From NCBI GenBank assembly GCA_039881145.1, contig JAYKKI010000138.1, positions 2,286,001-2,350,000 of the forward strand: a DNA stretch of 64,000 bases. The letters run 5' to 3'. This document shows, piece by piece, positions 1 through 12,292 of the stretch. Each line of letters starts with the position of its first letter. Position 1 is the first letter of the stretch. This stretch comes from Druceiella hillmani (taxonomy: Eukaryota; Arthropoda; Insecta; Lepidoptera; Hepialidae). The notes below the pieces were generated by a model. It worked only from the letters and a program-made list of their open reading frames with translations, ran no database searches and had not been told where the DNA came from. Both the position numbers and the translations under genes were made by a program.

Positions 1-117
1 TATATATTCTATGGAATTTGGGAAATTATAAGCTCTCATGTTTAAAAAGTTGTGTCAGTCGAACTAGAAGTTTTTGCACAAATCCCTAAAACAAAAAAAA
101 TAATAAATACCTCTCCA

Positions 118-528
118 TTATATTATGGTGCTTCCCTATTTGTCTTAAAAATACATTGTTTAACTGCACTTTATACTCCTTGTTCCAATTTTAGCAAACA
201 TTTTAATATTGCTATTTAATATTTCAATTCGCCTTCGTTCAACTTTTTAGATGTTGTTTTCAACAAGTCGCTCATATATTACGAGCATTTTAATTACAAT
301 TAGAAAAATATTTGAAGCATTTGAGTTTCCTTTCTTTTATTTTTGTTTGTATTTTTATTGATTATGAAGTCTCAAATAATAAAATACAGGGTACATGTGT
401 AGATCTTTCATAAGATTCTATAATACCAGATTGCAATTACATACAGTGAATAAATTTATGAATAAAGTAACCACATAAAATGAATTATTAGAAATTAAGA
501 TGTTTACCTAACATATTTATCCATCGTT

Positions 529-602
<74 letters not shown>

Positions 603-1773
603 ATATAAATATAACGTAAAATATTTACCCCTATAAAAGAAAGAGCAAGTCAAGTGAATCGCTGTCGAAGAACTCATGATGATTTTGAAGATCCCAAGGC
701 CGATAAGGTAATCCATATACGGTACTTATGGATATTTCGCAAGCCACCCTAGCTGTAATAAACTCGAAATACGAGACTATGATAAGAAAGCGTTACGCCA
801 GGCCACGAAACCGACAATAACTACACTATAAAAGCTTGCTCAAGAGGACATGTCATTAAGTTTAGTTCGTTGTAATCAATTAAATTAAATTTGATTTTAA
901 AAGTCTCTAAACACAGCCCTGAGCGTCGGTAAATAAGTTTGTGAATCTGACGCTGAGATGAGAAAAGGTGTGGATTGTTTAAAATATTATAGAGGAACGA
1001 ATGAGTAGATAACTTACGCCGATCGGGAATAACTTATTTCAGCTGTGTTCAAAATTTACAAATTGGGTCATGTATTGTAGATGAAATATGTAATGTCAAT
1101 ATTTTAAGAGGTTTATGTTGAATAATCACACTTAATTGCATTTTCATTCATAAAAATATAGGAAAACTTACGTTTGTTATTCAGGGAGACGTAAAAGAGA
1201 CAGATCCTATGAAACATTCTCCAAATGAATCCGATAGCAAAATGTCCCTATTTCGGTTGAAAATGTTTTTAAATGATTATTGTCAATTGTATTTTTTTAT
1301 TTAGTTTGTAGGACGTCCACATTAAATCATGAGGGCAAATATTTTACGTTATATTTACCGAACGATGGGTAAATATATTAGGTAAACTTATTAATTTTTA
1401 GAAATGTATTTTGTGTGATTACTTTATTAATCAATTTATTCTTTATGTGTAATTGCAATCTGGTATTATAGTATGTTATAATAGATCTACACATATACCC
1501 CGTATTTAATTATTTGAGACTTCATTATCAATGAAAATATAAACAAAAATAAAAAAAAGAAACTTCAATGCTTTAAATATTTATTTAATGGTAATAAAAA
1601 TGCTTATAACGTACGAGCGACTTGAAAACAAAATCTAAAAAATTCAACTAAGGTGAAATCTAAATATTAAATAATATTGTCAAAATATTTGTTAAAATTG
1701 AAACAAGGAGTATAAAATGGAATTTAACGATATGTTTTTAAGAGAAATTAAGAAGCACCATAGCATAATAAGG
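118..1773. mobile_element. Fold-back element with long inverted arms
   Basis: Two long inverted arms are visible: left about 118-630, right about 1333-1773. Read on the opposite strand the right arm repeats the left in order, including the blocks TTATACTCCTTGTT, TTGCAATCTGGTATTATA, ACACATATACCCCGTATT on the right strand, and CGTTCGG next to AACGTAAAATATTTACCC. Identity looks like 75-85% with small indels. The spacer of about 700 bp holds no recognisable protein. Long terminal inverted repeats around non-coding DNA fit a non-autonomous fold-back DNA transposon or a large MITE. No target-site duplication was established, and the left end lies close to the window edge. Confidence 0.75.
532..599. 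repeat. (TA)n microsatellite inside fold-back arm
   Basis: About 34 TA units interrupt the left fold-back arm exactly where the right arm, near 1352-1362, has only a short TTTACCG join. The tract therefore expanded in one arm after the arms formed. Confidence 0.95.
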
Positions 1774-4363
1774 AAGAAAGCTGGCGCTTCCTATTTGCCA
1801 GGTAATATTGCACGAGGTTCTGAGAACTAATAATTTTGGTGACCATTTTACAGCTATAATCGTAAAATGCAAAATTTTACTAAAATAGAATCAGATTTTA
1901 AAGATAAAGTTAAAAATTTATTCATGTATGGCACAATTTTCAGTATACGAGTATGTACTAATAAGTTAAATATAAATTCTACCGCCGAGATTTTATATTA
2001 AATAAAAAAAATAGTCACGACTTTTTTCATAAATGTGAGAAAGTTTTATTCCAGTAATAATGTTTAAACCGCAAAAGTACTTAAGCGTATATTGGGTTCA
2101 GAATAAAATCTCTTTACTTGAAAACATGAATTTTAAGCTGAATTTCTTTAACAGTTTCGACAATACCTATTCATCAGTAGTTAAGTCTAAAGTTTTCATT
2201 ACGCAAGTATTAGTAAAGAAATAGCCTGGAAGCATAGTAAAAATTTTTTTTAAAAATAATTTAATAATTTGTGGGTGATACTTTTACGTAAAGACAAACA
2301 AATGTATAGATAAAGATAGAGATATATTATCCTAAGGGCGTAGTATCCTAAGGGACTTTTTGATATCTTCATTCGATTTGGATAAGTGTAGTCTGGATTG
2401 TAAGGGTTGGCATACTACTTTAGAAAATAAACTAATATCCAAAAACGCTATTTTGATTTCCACTTGATATGCTCGTGATGCAAAATTTTCCAAAAATATA
2501 TCGAAGTATAAATTCAAAACCTATACCGCCCGCTAAGTCTTGTTAGCCATGACAAGCGTAAAATTATATTCAAGGCAATTTAAAAAAACCTTTGGTCTAA
2601 AAGTTTGAAAGCGTAATTTATTTAAGGGAAAAAGAGCCACACCGGATTAAAATAGTCATGTGACGCCCGATTTTATTCATCTATTAGGGCGATCCTAATG
2701 CCATCTCTTGATGCCACTAACATATAAAGCAGAAACGGTTAGTAAAATAGGGCGTTATGATAGCAAAATAATTTCAACTTCCTAAACCTATGCTACTTCT
2801 ACTTATAAACTCTGGCTATACGTATGATATTTATCTTCATAATGAAGTTTTTAATTATTAAACTTAGGTAATAATTTCAGTAGCGTAATTTTATGTTTGA
2901 AGTTACTAACGAATAAATTCTCCATAGATGATGATACCATACTCAGCAGATTTTACAATATATGTGTTAATTTTTTATATTATGTTTTCGCTAAACAAGT
3001 CAACAACAATTTTTATTAAATGAAACTCCATTAAGTTTTATACCTACGTTCCTGAATAAAATAACGATTTTATTTTTTTTTTACACCAATTATTCAATTT
3101 ATAACTCACTTTATATGCACCACCAAATATCTCTACTTGTGTTTAATTTAAATTATTTTTAATATCAAATTTATTTACCTTCTGCTGTTTTGATATATTT
3201 ATAAATATACATCTAATATATGTATTAATATATTATTTTATAATAAATATTATTCTAGGCCACTCAGGTGTAAACAATTAAAACTAACGCCACGACAAGC
3301 TGTACTTTTATAATCCTTTCAAGTAATATCTTCTCTTTAATAGCGCCATTTGTTTTGTCTTTTACAAGGGACCATGACAATTTTTATATATTAAACTGTA
3401 ATTTTTAATTACTTTTTAATTCATGATTACGAAACATAGTTTATTTTATTTTTATTAAATTTTTTTAATGGTAATTTCTTTAGTGAAAATTGACCATCAC
3501 GCTGAGAAATAACTCGTATACACGTACATAGAAGCAAACACTAAAGAAGCGGCATCCATTGGTCGCACTATCAAATAACTCGTAGATATATGATTTAAGT
3601 AACACTAAAGAAATAACATTACCTATGTGTGAATACATATTGTTTATAGTGCGGGTAGGTAGTACTACCACATGCTCTTTAATTTAATTTACAAACTTTT
3701 ATAGTTATATTTATAAATTATTGACTGATGAATCATCAATAGTGACTACAGGTCTTGGGCATACTTTAAAAAAAAGAAGTCTGAAGATTTAAAAATGAGA
3801 GAGGTTTAAAAAAGAGAGGTAATTAAGATAGGACAGTAGAGGACAGAAAGAATAGAGAGAGAATAAAGCTGAGGAAACGAGAGAGGAATATCTTTTCCAG
3901 ACCACTTCTGCAAAAGTAAATCATTGCTGTCTTTCTTATTTCAGAAACAAGTTTATTTTAAATTTATTGGCAGTGCACGTGGTAAAGTAGTACCCTAAGA
4001 GAGTTACAAATCTAGACCCTAAATTTGATATATTTTTACATTACAAGATAGTAAATAATGCGTAATGCTGTAATGTGTTGTTTGATATTTATTTTAAATT
4101 ATCACGTCAATTAAATAGAATAGAAGAGGTTAATCCCATTGCAGGCGTCTTCAAAACTGGTTGTTTCCATTGGTATCTCAAGAAAATAATCCAATGTTTT
4201 CGAAATATTTTACATGTTAAAAATTTAGAATTTTAATAATCACATCTATGTCTTATACACAGATAATAATTGTTGATTGTATTTTATGTTGCTGTATAGT
4301 ATGAAGTTTTAACATTAGGATATACAAATTAATTTAAATTAGCCAGTCCACATAAACGTGATT
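1774..4363. other. No recognisable gene; AT-rich
   Basis: Stops are dense in all frames and I see no conserved protein motif. Poly-A and poly-T runs are common. The only compositional feature is the purine-rich run near 3.8 kb, listed separately. Confidence 0.6.
3785..3890 (+). repeat. Purine-rich (GA) low-complexity tract
   Basis: About 105 bases are almost entirely A and G on the plus strand, with recurring GAGAG and GGACAG words. It has no open frame of note. Confidence 0.6.
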
Positions 4364-5141
4364 TCAAATTTCACCAGTGTGAAAGTTGATGAAAAAAATC
4401 CCATTATCAATATTTAATATAAGCCTGCAGAGAATAAATATAAAATATACGCAATGGCGAGTTTACAAATTCATCAGTGTCTAAGTCGATGAAAAAAATC
4501 GCATTATCAACATTTAAGCCTGCAGAGAATAAATATAAAATATACGTAATGGCGAGTTTACAAATTCATCAGTGTCTAAGTTGATGAAAAAAATCCCATT
4601 ATGAATATTTAAGTCTGGACAGAATAAATATAAAATATACGTAATGGCGAGTTTACAAATTCATCAGTGTCTAAGTTGATGAAAAAAATCCCATTATCAA
4701 TATTTAATATAAGCCTGCAGAGAATAAATATAAAATATACGCAATGGCCAGTTTACAAATTCATCAGTGTCTAAGTCGATGAAAAAAATCGCATTATCAA
4801 TATTTATGTCTGACCAGAATAAATATAAAATATACGCAATGGCGAGTTTACAAATTCATCAGTGTCTAAGTTGATGAAAAAAATCCCATTATCAATATTT
4901 AAGTCTGGACAGAATAAATATAAAATATACGTAATGGCGAGTTTACAAATTCATCAGTGTCTAAGTTGATGAAAAAAATCCCATTATCAATATTTAAGTC
5001 TGGACAGAATAAATATAAAATATACGTAATGGCGAGTTTACAAATTCATCAGTGTCTAAGTTGATGAAAAAAATTCCATTATCAATATTTAAGTCTGGAC
5101 AGAATAAATATAAAATATACGTAATGGCGAGTTTACAAATT
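4364..5141. repeat. 95/100-bp satellite-like tandem array, about 8 units
   Basis: The word GATGAAAAAAATC recurs with spacings of 100, 95, 95, 100, 95, 95 and 95 bp, with anchors starting near 4391, 4491, 4586, 4681, 4781, 4876, 4971 and 5066. Each unit also has ATAAATATAAAATATACG, AATGGCGAGTTTACAAATT and CATCAGTGTCTAAG. The 100-bp units at positions 1 and 4 share the extra TAATA, CTGCAGAG, ACGCAATGG and AAGTCGATG variants, so units 1-3 and 4-6 suggest a weak higher-order period of about 290 bp. The last three units are nearly identical, as expected from recent unequal exchange. Reading frames running through it on both strands are by-products of a repeat without stops and are not called genes. 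Confidence 0.95.
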
Positions 5142-7264
5142 AATAAAAGATTGAAAAATATTAATTTCGTATTTTTAGTCCATCTTTTATTGCACCTTTT
5201 TAAGCGTTGCCCGAGTAAAGACAGCAAAATAAAAAAATTATCTGTTGCCTTAGACGTTATTAACCGTATAAAATAATGAAAATGTGTAACGGAAGTAGTC
5301 TACCGGAAAATTTTGACCGTTTGTGAGTAAAAATATCAATCGATGATGGAATCGAATATAAAAATATCATTAGCGGCGTGCATACATTTCAATGAGCAAA
5401 TGTTGGGCTCCGCTCACACTGCGTGAATAAACGCAATGCGGAAGCGGGAGCTGGAACGAAGTGGCACAAAAGTGTGTTGAAAGTTTCGTTATAGATTTGT
5501 TGCTAAAACTTCAGCTCTAGACACGCAAATAGGCTTCATCATTTAAGACGTTTTCATGCAATTATTTTTTTATGCATACTTTATTATAAATATCGAAATA
5601 AAATAGGTTAAAACGAAAGAAATATGTGTGTATAGATGCGTGCGTGCGTGTACCTGTGCGTTTGTGTGGATAAGATTCATAATCGAAACGGATGACTGTA
5701 AAATATCTGTCACTTTCCGATAATGATAAATTTATGTTCTTTTGAAGAGTTTTACATAGCGGGCAACTTCTGCACACATTAGTTCCCCGGTAGCGAGCAA
5801 GACGAATGAACGTTGCATAAAGAATACCGCTTACAGCTCTGTTTCGAATCATTTATTTCATACATTACGTTTCACTGTGTCTAACATATTGTGATATCAA
5901 CAAAACATGAAACATGGTTTTAATTGTTTATGTGTAATTTTAACTGTTTTTGTTTATCATTATGTGTGATACGTAACGTGGAATAAATGAGTTGTGTTTT
6001 TTTACTCTAAGCATATAACCATTCAAAACAAGGCATGCGTAATGCCTCGTATAAATTTAGAGTGATCGGGTCACTAGGATAAAAATGATTCGATCACGTA
6101 ACCTGCGAGAGGCAAGTCTCATAGGAACTCGATCCTAAGCGCTCAATCTTCATGATCATGACAAACCGACACATACGTCTCAAACTTTGGATTTTATTAA
6201 GTTTATAAGTAGTTTTGGCGAAAATAAATATTCTATTAAATTAGTTCATTTGTGTAAACACTTCGAATTTCATTTTATTTTTAACACTCATAGTTGGTCA
6301 CGAATGTACGAATGACACAGCGCTGCTGTATGTCACTGTCGACAAAGGAACAACAACACGGCGCGTCCTCGCCATTTAGTTAGGTCAGTACCTAAACATT
6401 GTACATAGCGTTTACCTTTTATTTATATTGAAATGCTATTTAATTTCTATAATTTTTTTATTTATTTGTAGCGTAATAATTTATTTCACTATTTTAAAAT
6501 ATTTCTGACAACTAGTACCCAGTCAGTAAAACTAGTAGTGACTGGGTTTTATTTAATGTCGAAAGATCAAAATGAAATTGTGTACTTTATAATAATTATC
6601 TTCTTAACATCCTTGAATTATCACAATGAATACAAAGTTGATATTAATTACATTGTCTCCTCCCTAAGTTGGGAACCGTTGGCGAAGTCGTGATGTAACT
6701 AATGACTACTTGTAGAAATGTCCTTCTATAAAATTAAGCGTAATCGGGAACTTCACGAGAGTAGCTCAAGCGTTACTAATGATCAGCTTTATGTATTGAT
6801 TAAGGACAGAAGTTCAGAGATCTCGCGTCACTAATTGCCGAATATTCGTGCAATAGGGTTGGAAGTTAAGAACGATTGTGACGTATACTAAGTTCAGATT
6901 AAGGAAGGAAGATTATTGCAAAGATTGTGGAAGCTGCAGAAATGTGGAAGTTTAATATTATAGAAGAGAAACAAAACAAAAAATAAATAAAAAATGATTG
7001 CTTTGTCTGATAAAAACGCCAGGGAAAATTAAACCTTTATCCCAATACAGTAAGAACAAAAATCTAGTAAGAGTAAATTTAAAAATGTCAATAGAAGTGT
7101 AATTTTCGAAACTTGTTATTGGATTTTTATATATACATTTGAAACTCTCAGCATTTGAAAAACTAAATCATCTACCTTTGTAGCTTTTATTCCTGGAGAA
7201 TCTTAGCATAGAACTTTTAGGTATTTGTAAGACGTAGTAATCTAAATAAAGATTATATGTACAA
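5142..7264. other. No recognisable gene; a few GC-richer patches
   Basis: Most is AT-rich with no open frame of substance. Patches near 5385-5530, 6290-6390 and 6640-6900 are noticeably richer in G+C and CpG. They could be unique conserved DNA or old transposon sequence, and I could match them to nothing. A short inverted repeat, ACCCAGTCA to TGACTGGGT, lies at 6517-6547. Confidence 0.5.
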
Positions 7265-7495
7265 ACTAGCGTGACCCGTGCGAAGTCTTCGCATTATTTA
7301 TTCCATTATGAAGCTCAGATGACAGATCAAACAAATATTTTACTAAAATTGACATATAGAGGCGCAAGTATCAAAAGCATTGAGCTAAAGCGCCACTTTA
7401 TTTATACGTGAGTGGATTTTAAATTAAACAAAAATTTTACCGACCGTCAATCATATCGACGTTGAGCCGTTAGATGGCAGCATTGCTGTTTTGTG
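7265..7495 (+). repeat. Possible interspersed-repeat relic (SINE/LINE-like)
   Basis: The segment opens with CTAGCGTGACCCGTGCGAAG and TCTTCGC, a phrase type that recurs in insect interspersed repeats. It continues with AAGCTCAGATGACAG and GATGGCAGCATTGCTG. It has no open frame. Assignment rests only on general resemblance, so class and limits are uncertain. Confidence 0.35.
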
Positions 7496-7828
7496 TATAT
7501 AATTTTAATAATTAATTAATTTGCAAAAACAATAGCAATAATAAATTTTTTTGGTTGTGGATGCCGGTAGAGCAAGCAATTATCTATAAAATGATATATA
7601 ATTTATGTGGATTAGTTGTCAGGTTTTTTCTAAAAAGGGGGAGTAACATCTTAACCTTAGCGTATTAATATTAATATATGATATATATGATGATGATAGT
7701 TTCAGGGTAGTTTCGAAGAGTGAGAGAAAATATTTTTTTATAAATGTTGTGTTAAGTATCTAATAAAAACTGATTAAAATTCGATTTAAAAAAAACAAAT
7801 TATTGTGTATAATGTTTGTGTGTGTGTG

Positions 7829-7914
7829 TATACATTGATAAAAAAAGATATAGAATTTATTAAGCAGAAAGTACCAAATTTTTTACTAATATGATATGTC
7901 GTATTAAAAATTGA
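7829..7914 (+). repeat. Dispersed direct repeat, copy A (partner 9087-9183)
   Basis: This segment recurs at 9087-9183 in the same orientation. The shared core includes TACATTGAT, AAAAAAGA, TTTATTAAG, AAGTACCAAATTTTTTACTA and TAAAAATTGA. Both copies directly follow a (GT)n tract, so the microsatellite and this sequence were probably duplicated together or belong to one repeat family. Confidence 0.8.
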
Positions 7915-8630
7915 ATTTTTCAGCCAATTTTTTCAGCAAACTTCCCAATAATTCCCAGAAAACTGCTGCTCCTTCACAATTTCGGAAACTCTTTATCGGA
8001 AAAGTCAAACATATTGGTGAAGAGGTCAATATTGACTAAAAAATCATTGTTATAGGTAATTCTTACATATTTATAAGAAATAATAGAAAATAAGAAATTT
8101 ATATCAGATATATACGTAAAAAAATATTAACGATCATTAAACTTTATTTAAATTTTAACTGGGGTCAACAAATTTCCGAGCGTCACTGATATCGTGGAGT
8201 ATTTACGAACTGCATTAGAAATTATCTTATTATAGGTTAATTTCTTTAATATATAAAGAACCTTTTGTCTCTGGCTTTGTATAAGTTATACTGTCGTTTC
8301 ATTAATGCCTAGGTATTAATCAAGGATAAAAATGATCTTTTTTTCAAAGTCTACTTTCGTTTAACAATAATGTCATCATCCATTTATGAAGAGTGCAAGT
8401 TATGTCTTCCATCCCGCGGAACAAAGTTGGGTTTGGGTACATACAAATTCTTTTGAAACCATATACTTCGATAAACATCTTTAAAACGTTTTATTTAAAA
8501 AAATGAAGTAACATTTATTATGCTTTAACGTAAGCATAATTATTAATTTTTTTATTTTTCATTATTTGTATAACGAATTTTTCAGCATTTTTAAAATAAA
8601 TGTATTAGTTCATTAGGTCCATAGGTGTAG

Positions 8631-8694
8631 GTAATAAGCGGTGACAATTATTGACACATGTATTTATGTTACAATTGTCAAAAATACTTATTAC
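8631..8694. repeat. Imperfect inverted repeat
   Basis: GTAATAAG plus GACAATT on the left are mirrored by AATTGTC plus CTTATTAC on the right, with short unpaired stretches and a loop. Function is unknown. Confidence 0.45.
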
Positions 8695-8991
8695 GAGCGA
8701 GGGATGAATATATTCAGTACAATGACCCTTCACAACTAAAATAATGAAATGACAGAATAAATGGCGGAATAACATTTTTCTTACATACTTTTCACATAAA
8801 TGAAATAATAATATTTTTGGTCTAAATACAATAACTGAAAAAGGAAATAAGAAACTATAATGTTTAATTAAAACAGCTGTAACAAAATCTAGGTAATTTT
8901 TTTCCTCAGTTAGCCAATGTAATTAATAATGAACTAATAATTTATTACAAATTTATAAGATATTACCGTATCTTTATGTACATAGATAGAA

Positions 8992-9021
8992 ACACACACA
9001 CACACACACACATATATGTGT

Positions 9022-9079
<58 letters not shown>
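8992..9079. repeat. Compound (CA)n-(TA)n-(TG)n microsatellite
   Basis: A CA tract (8992-9012), a TA tract (about 9025-9049) and a TG tract (9050-9079) follow one another. Because CA and TG are reverse complements and TA is its own complement, the whole tract can fold on itself. Confidence 0.95.
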
Positions 9080-9081
<2 letters not shown>

Positions 9082-9086
9082 ATGTG

Positions 9087-9183
9087 TATATACAATACAT
9101 TGATGAAAAAAGACATTGTAGACTTTATTAAGTAAAAAGTACCAAATTTTTTACTAATATCATATGGCGCACTAAAAATTGAA
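9087..9183 (+). repeat. Dispersed direct repeat, copy B (partner 7829-7914)
   Basis: Second copy of the repeat described at 7829-7914, about 85% similar by eye, again immediately downstream of a GT tract. Confidence 0.8.
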
Positions 9184-9289
9184 ACATTAGCACGTTGTTC
9201 TTGTATTTTAATATTTTATATTTCTCATATCTATTGACACGTTATCTAATTCTAATGAAATATTTTAAGGCCCGCTTACGGTAAATATA

Positions 9290-9735
9290 ATTTTAATTAA
9301 ATGTAACACGAAACCCTAGAACTGAAACGTTCCGTATTTCTAAAGAAAAAAACCCTTGTAGGATCAGTTCGATGTCCGTCTGTTGGTCAATCAGGATCCA
9401 TTTTTTAAGGGACACGTGGAGCTATGAAGTTGAAATTTCTATCAAATACTTAGGTCTACTATCGCTAAGAGATTAAAAAAATTAATCTTCCGAGCCTATT
9501 TTTGTAACGTATTTTGATACTCACAAATAAATCAAAATTTATAGAGCATTTCTTGGGGACCTAGAATCGTGAAATTTGGCAAGAAGCAAATTGTCACAGC
9601 ATAAGTTAAGGAATCAATCCCAAAATTGTTAATATTTTACTTACATCACATAAAAAATATTTTCATTTTAATATGTGCCTGTGAAAGATGTAGCGGGCAA
9701 TATATTTTCATTCTAAGAAATTAAAACTCTGTATA
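9290..9735 (+). repeat. Interspersed-repeat relic ending in GTAGCGGGCAATATATT
   Basis: The segment carries a run of phrases that look like a known style of insect repeat: GTCCGTCTGTTGGTC, GGGACACGTGGAGCTATGAA, AGGTCTACT, GTGAAATTTGGCAAGAAGC and ACATCACATAAAAAATATT. It has no open frame. A related end, GTAACGGGCAATATATT, occurs near 19460. The family is judged from memory of similar sequence and was not searched. Confidence 0.5.
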
Positions 9736-10489
9736 TAATTTAACAAGAATATGTTGTACGCTTAAATATTTATAAATGTCTTAATGAGCTTCACAAGTTC
9801 TTTCCTTCGCAAATTCTATCGCAAAGAAACGCTATTGAATTTCTGCTCCTATTTCCTTTTATATAATCCGATATTTTCACGGTTTTATTTAAAATTTTAT
9901 TATTATGTTTAAATATTATTATTATTATTATCTTATTTACATAACCTCCAAAAGTTCGAACAATTAAGCTTTATCTAAGTATAAAGATTATTTGTCTCCA
10001 AACCATCAAACATAAAAAGGTTGTTGTTTAGATAAATTTCAGATACATATGAAGGTTGCTGTAACATGAAAACAATATTTCCTTACTTATTTACATAAAA
10101 TGACTGAAAAAATAAAGCTGTTTTATGTTGGTAATAATAAGCATAATAGTTTTGCACAAATACAAAATTATTTTCTAGTTCTTTTATATGTTAACAAACA
10201 ACAACAACATATTTCAAAAATTAATATTAATTTGCAATGAACCACACTAGTACAATCGGTAGCGTGCAGTTAATTCAAAAAGCATGAAATTTCATTTTAA
10301 TTTGCTAAATATTGTGAAGAATTTTAATAAAGAAGATGTGTAAAATATATTTCTTTTTAACAACCGAAAAATGTATTTTCCGATCAGATGTGTTCTATAA
10401 TGTCGCCACACGTGTAAAGAACATGTGTCAAACACATCTGTCTCAACTAAACCACTTCATTTAACTAATTTACACTCCATTTTTTCCAA

Positions 10490-10710
10490 AGGCGGCTTCC
10501 GAATCTGATAGTACACTCGCCGACATATCGAGTCAGATAATAAATATAAATGCCACATAACGGCGCCGCTTGCGACACGCTCAATGGTGTGGCGCAGACA
10601 GCTTTTAATTCGGTTAGCGGGTGAAATTTAATAGGCTATATTTATGTTTATGCCCTTTGGTTTAACGACTCGCTTTTAATTGTCGTGTGCGAGGCATTTT
10701 ACAATATCTT
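10490..10710. other. GC-richer patch, possible conserved non-coding DNA
   Basis: This block has many CpG words (GGCGCCGCTTGCGACACGC, GTCGTGTGCGAGGC) and stands out from its AT-rich surroundings. Stops occur in all frames, so it is not an obvious exon. It also holds ATATTTATGTTTATG and CTTTTAATTG, which resemble AT-core binding words for homeodomain proteins, but such words are common by chance. A conserved regulatory element is one reading and an old repeat is another. Confidence 0.25.
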
Positions 10711-10972
10711 TGTAACGAATTTTGTCTGCCCAGTAATTAAGTCGTCATTGTAAAGATGTGTATAGATAAGTTATTACATATAATATATTCACAAAGTAGT
10801 ATTTTAGTTAGAGGTGAATCGTGTTTTATAACGATATTCAGACTGTAAATTAGGTGTTATATATAAATATTCATTAGCATCATAAAAACAATTTACTACT
10901 CATTTCCATTTTTTATCGTCTTTAACGAAAGAGTTCAGCTGTTTTTAATAAAGACGCTGAAGTTCCTTCGCC

Positions 10973-11019
10973 GAAGTAGAGTAATTACAACATGTGAAAT
11001 GTTGTAATTACTCTACTTC
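10973..11019. repeat. Perfect 21-bp inverted repeat (hairpin)
   Basis: GAAGTAGAGTAATTACAACA begins the left arm at 10973 and the right arm, ending at 11019, is its exact reverse complement. The loop is about 5 nt (GTGAA). With no mismatch it is either recent or maintained. Confidence 0.9.
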
Positions 11020-11048
11020 AAATATATATACATATACTTATACATATT

Positions 11049-11100
11049 TATAATATACATACATACATATATGTTATATATGTATGTATGTTTATTATAA
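11049..11100. repeat. AT-rich palindrome around ACATACATACATA
   Basis: TTATAATATACATACATACA on the left is mirrored by TGTATGTATG and TTTATTATAA on the right around a short TATGTTATA centre. It begins 30 bp after the perfect hairpin at 10973-11019. Confidence 0.75.
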
Positions 11101-12193
11101 ATATGTATGTACAAATATTTCTTTTTTCTCTATTTTTGCCCTATCTGAACAATTTTAAGAAGTCATAAAATTGTACTTATGAAATCCTAAAAGTTTTATA
11201 TCTCGAATTATTTTCTTCTCTGTGGAAATGCGTCGATGTCACTTTTTCAGGAAAAAGGTGTCCAGAAATATTCGAGGTGAATAATATAGTGTGGGGATAT
11301 AGTGGCTCTAGGAAAATTTCGTTGCTAACCATTCTAATAAGCTTTTGCAAGTGATACTTCGCATAAAAATTAAAAATTGAAGAAAAAATAGAACTCATTA
11401 GTACCTTTGTCAAATTATTGAAATATATGCTGAACATTTTTGAAAACTTTGGCTATGGCAGATAGAAAGACACGTAACTTAGAAGGGTTCCGATTTTCTC
11501 CTTTTGCTCTGTGAAATGCGTATTGCTCACGATTAATTTTCCATCCATTTTATCAGTTACTGTACCCTAGGTGCTAAGCCATGAATGCCGTATACGTAAA
11601 ACTGTCAAATATTATGACTCATGATATCCCCAGATATACAAAATTGATGAGAAAGAAACCAATATATTTATACACAAAGTTTACTTATACTTTGAGATTT
11701 TAGCTATAATTTTTCGATGCGATTTACATTGTAATAGAGAGTATTTATCAAGGCGTATCTTTATACCTATAATATTAGTGTTTATGTTCTGTATACAAAG
11801 CTAAGCTAATAATTTTGAAACGTATCTTTGAACGTGAATAGGCAGGGTGTGTTACAGATGGAGCAACGGCCGCAAGGATACTGTGGAATAGAAGCAGTTA
11901 TTTTGTGAGAGAGATGTCAAATAGCAATCGTGGAAGCCGCAAATACCGTGAAAATAACAATAAAAACGTATTTAATTTTGTTTGTTACGTATAAGAAAAC
12001 AAAATAAAAAATATTTTGCTCTCAAAAGTCTAATTTATAAAATCTCCATTATTTTTGCGACCTTTGACTACAAATAACCAGACAAACGAACAAAAACATG
12101 AGAAGGTCTGTTCTTTTATTTTCATCTATGGACTATCATAATTAAAATGTCAGAGCTTATATTACTTGATATGAAGTAAGATTATGTTTACAG

Positions 12194-12292
12194 ACAGGCG
12201 TGCAGACTGCTGTAAACAAGGGTTTAATCCCCGCGAAGATTTCCAAAGAATGCCTCGTGAAACTAGAATGCAGTTTCATTGTAATAGCTTAA
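12194..12292 (+). other. Weak candidate for a short terminal exon
   Basis: An open stretch of 32 codons ending in TAA follows an acceptor-like TTATGTTTACAG at 12193. Its composition is less AT-biased than its surroundings and the translation has a coding look (for example NKGLIPAKISKECLVKLE). I recognise no family and no partner exon is evident. Chance is a serious alternative for a frame this short. Confidence 0.12.

Noticed and set aside
4364..5141. Possible CRISPR array
   Set aside because: The units are contiguous 95-100 bp repeats without unique spacers, in eukaryotic DNA.
4994..5276. Overlapping frames of 77 (minus) and 74 (plus) codons
   Set aside because: Both run through the 95-bp tandem units; equal openness on both strands reflects the repeat, not coding.
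6060..6135. Possible tRNA from paired GTGATCGGG and GATTCGATCAC
   Set aside because: The arms do not fit a cloverleaf and there is no proper A box or B box.
8934..9116. 60-codon frame rich in TH, IY and CV
   Set aside because: It is read through the compound CA-TA-TG microsatellite.
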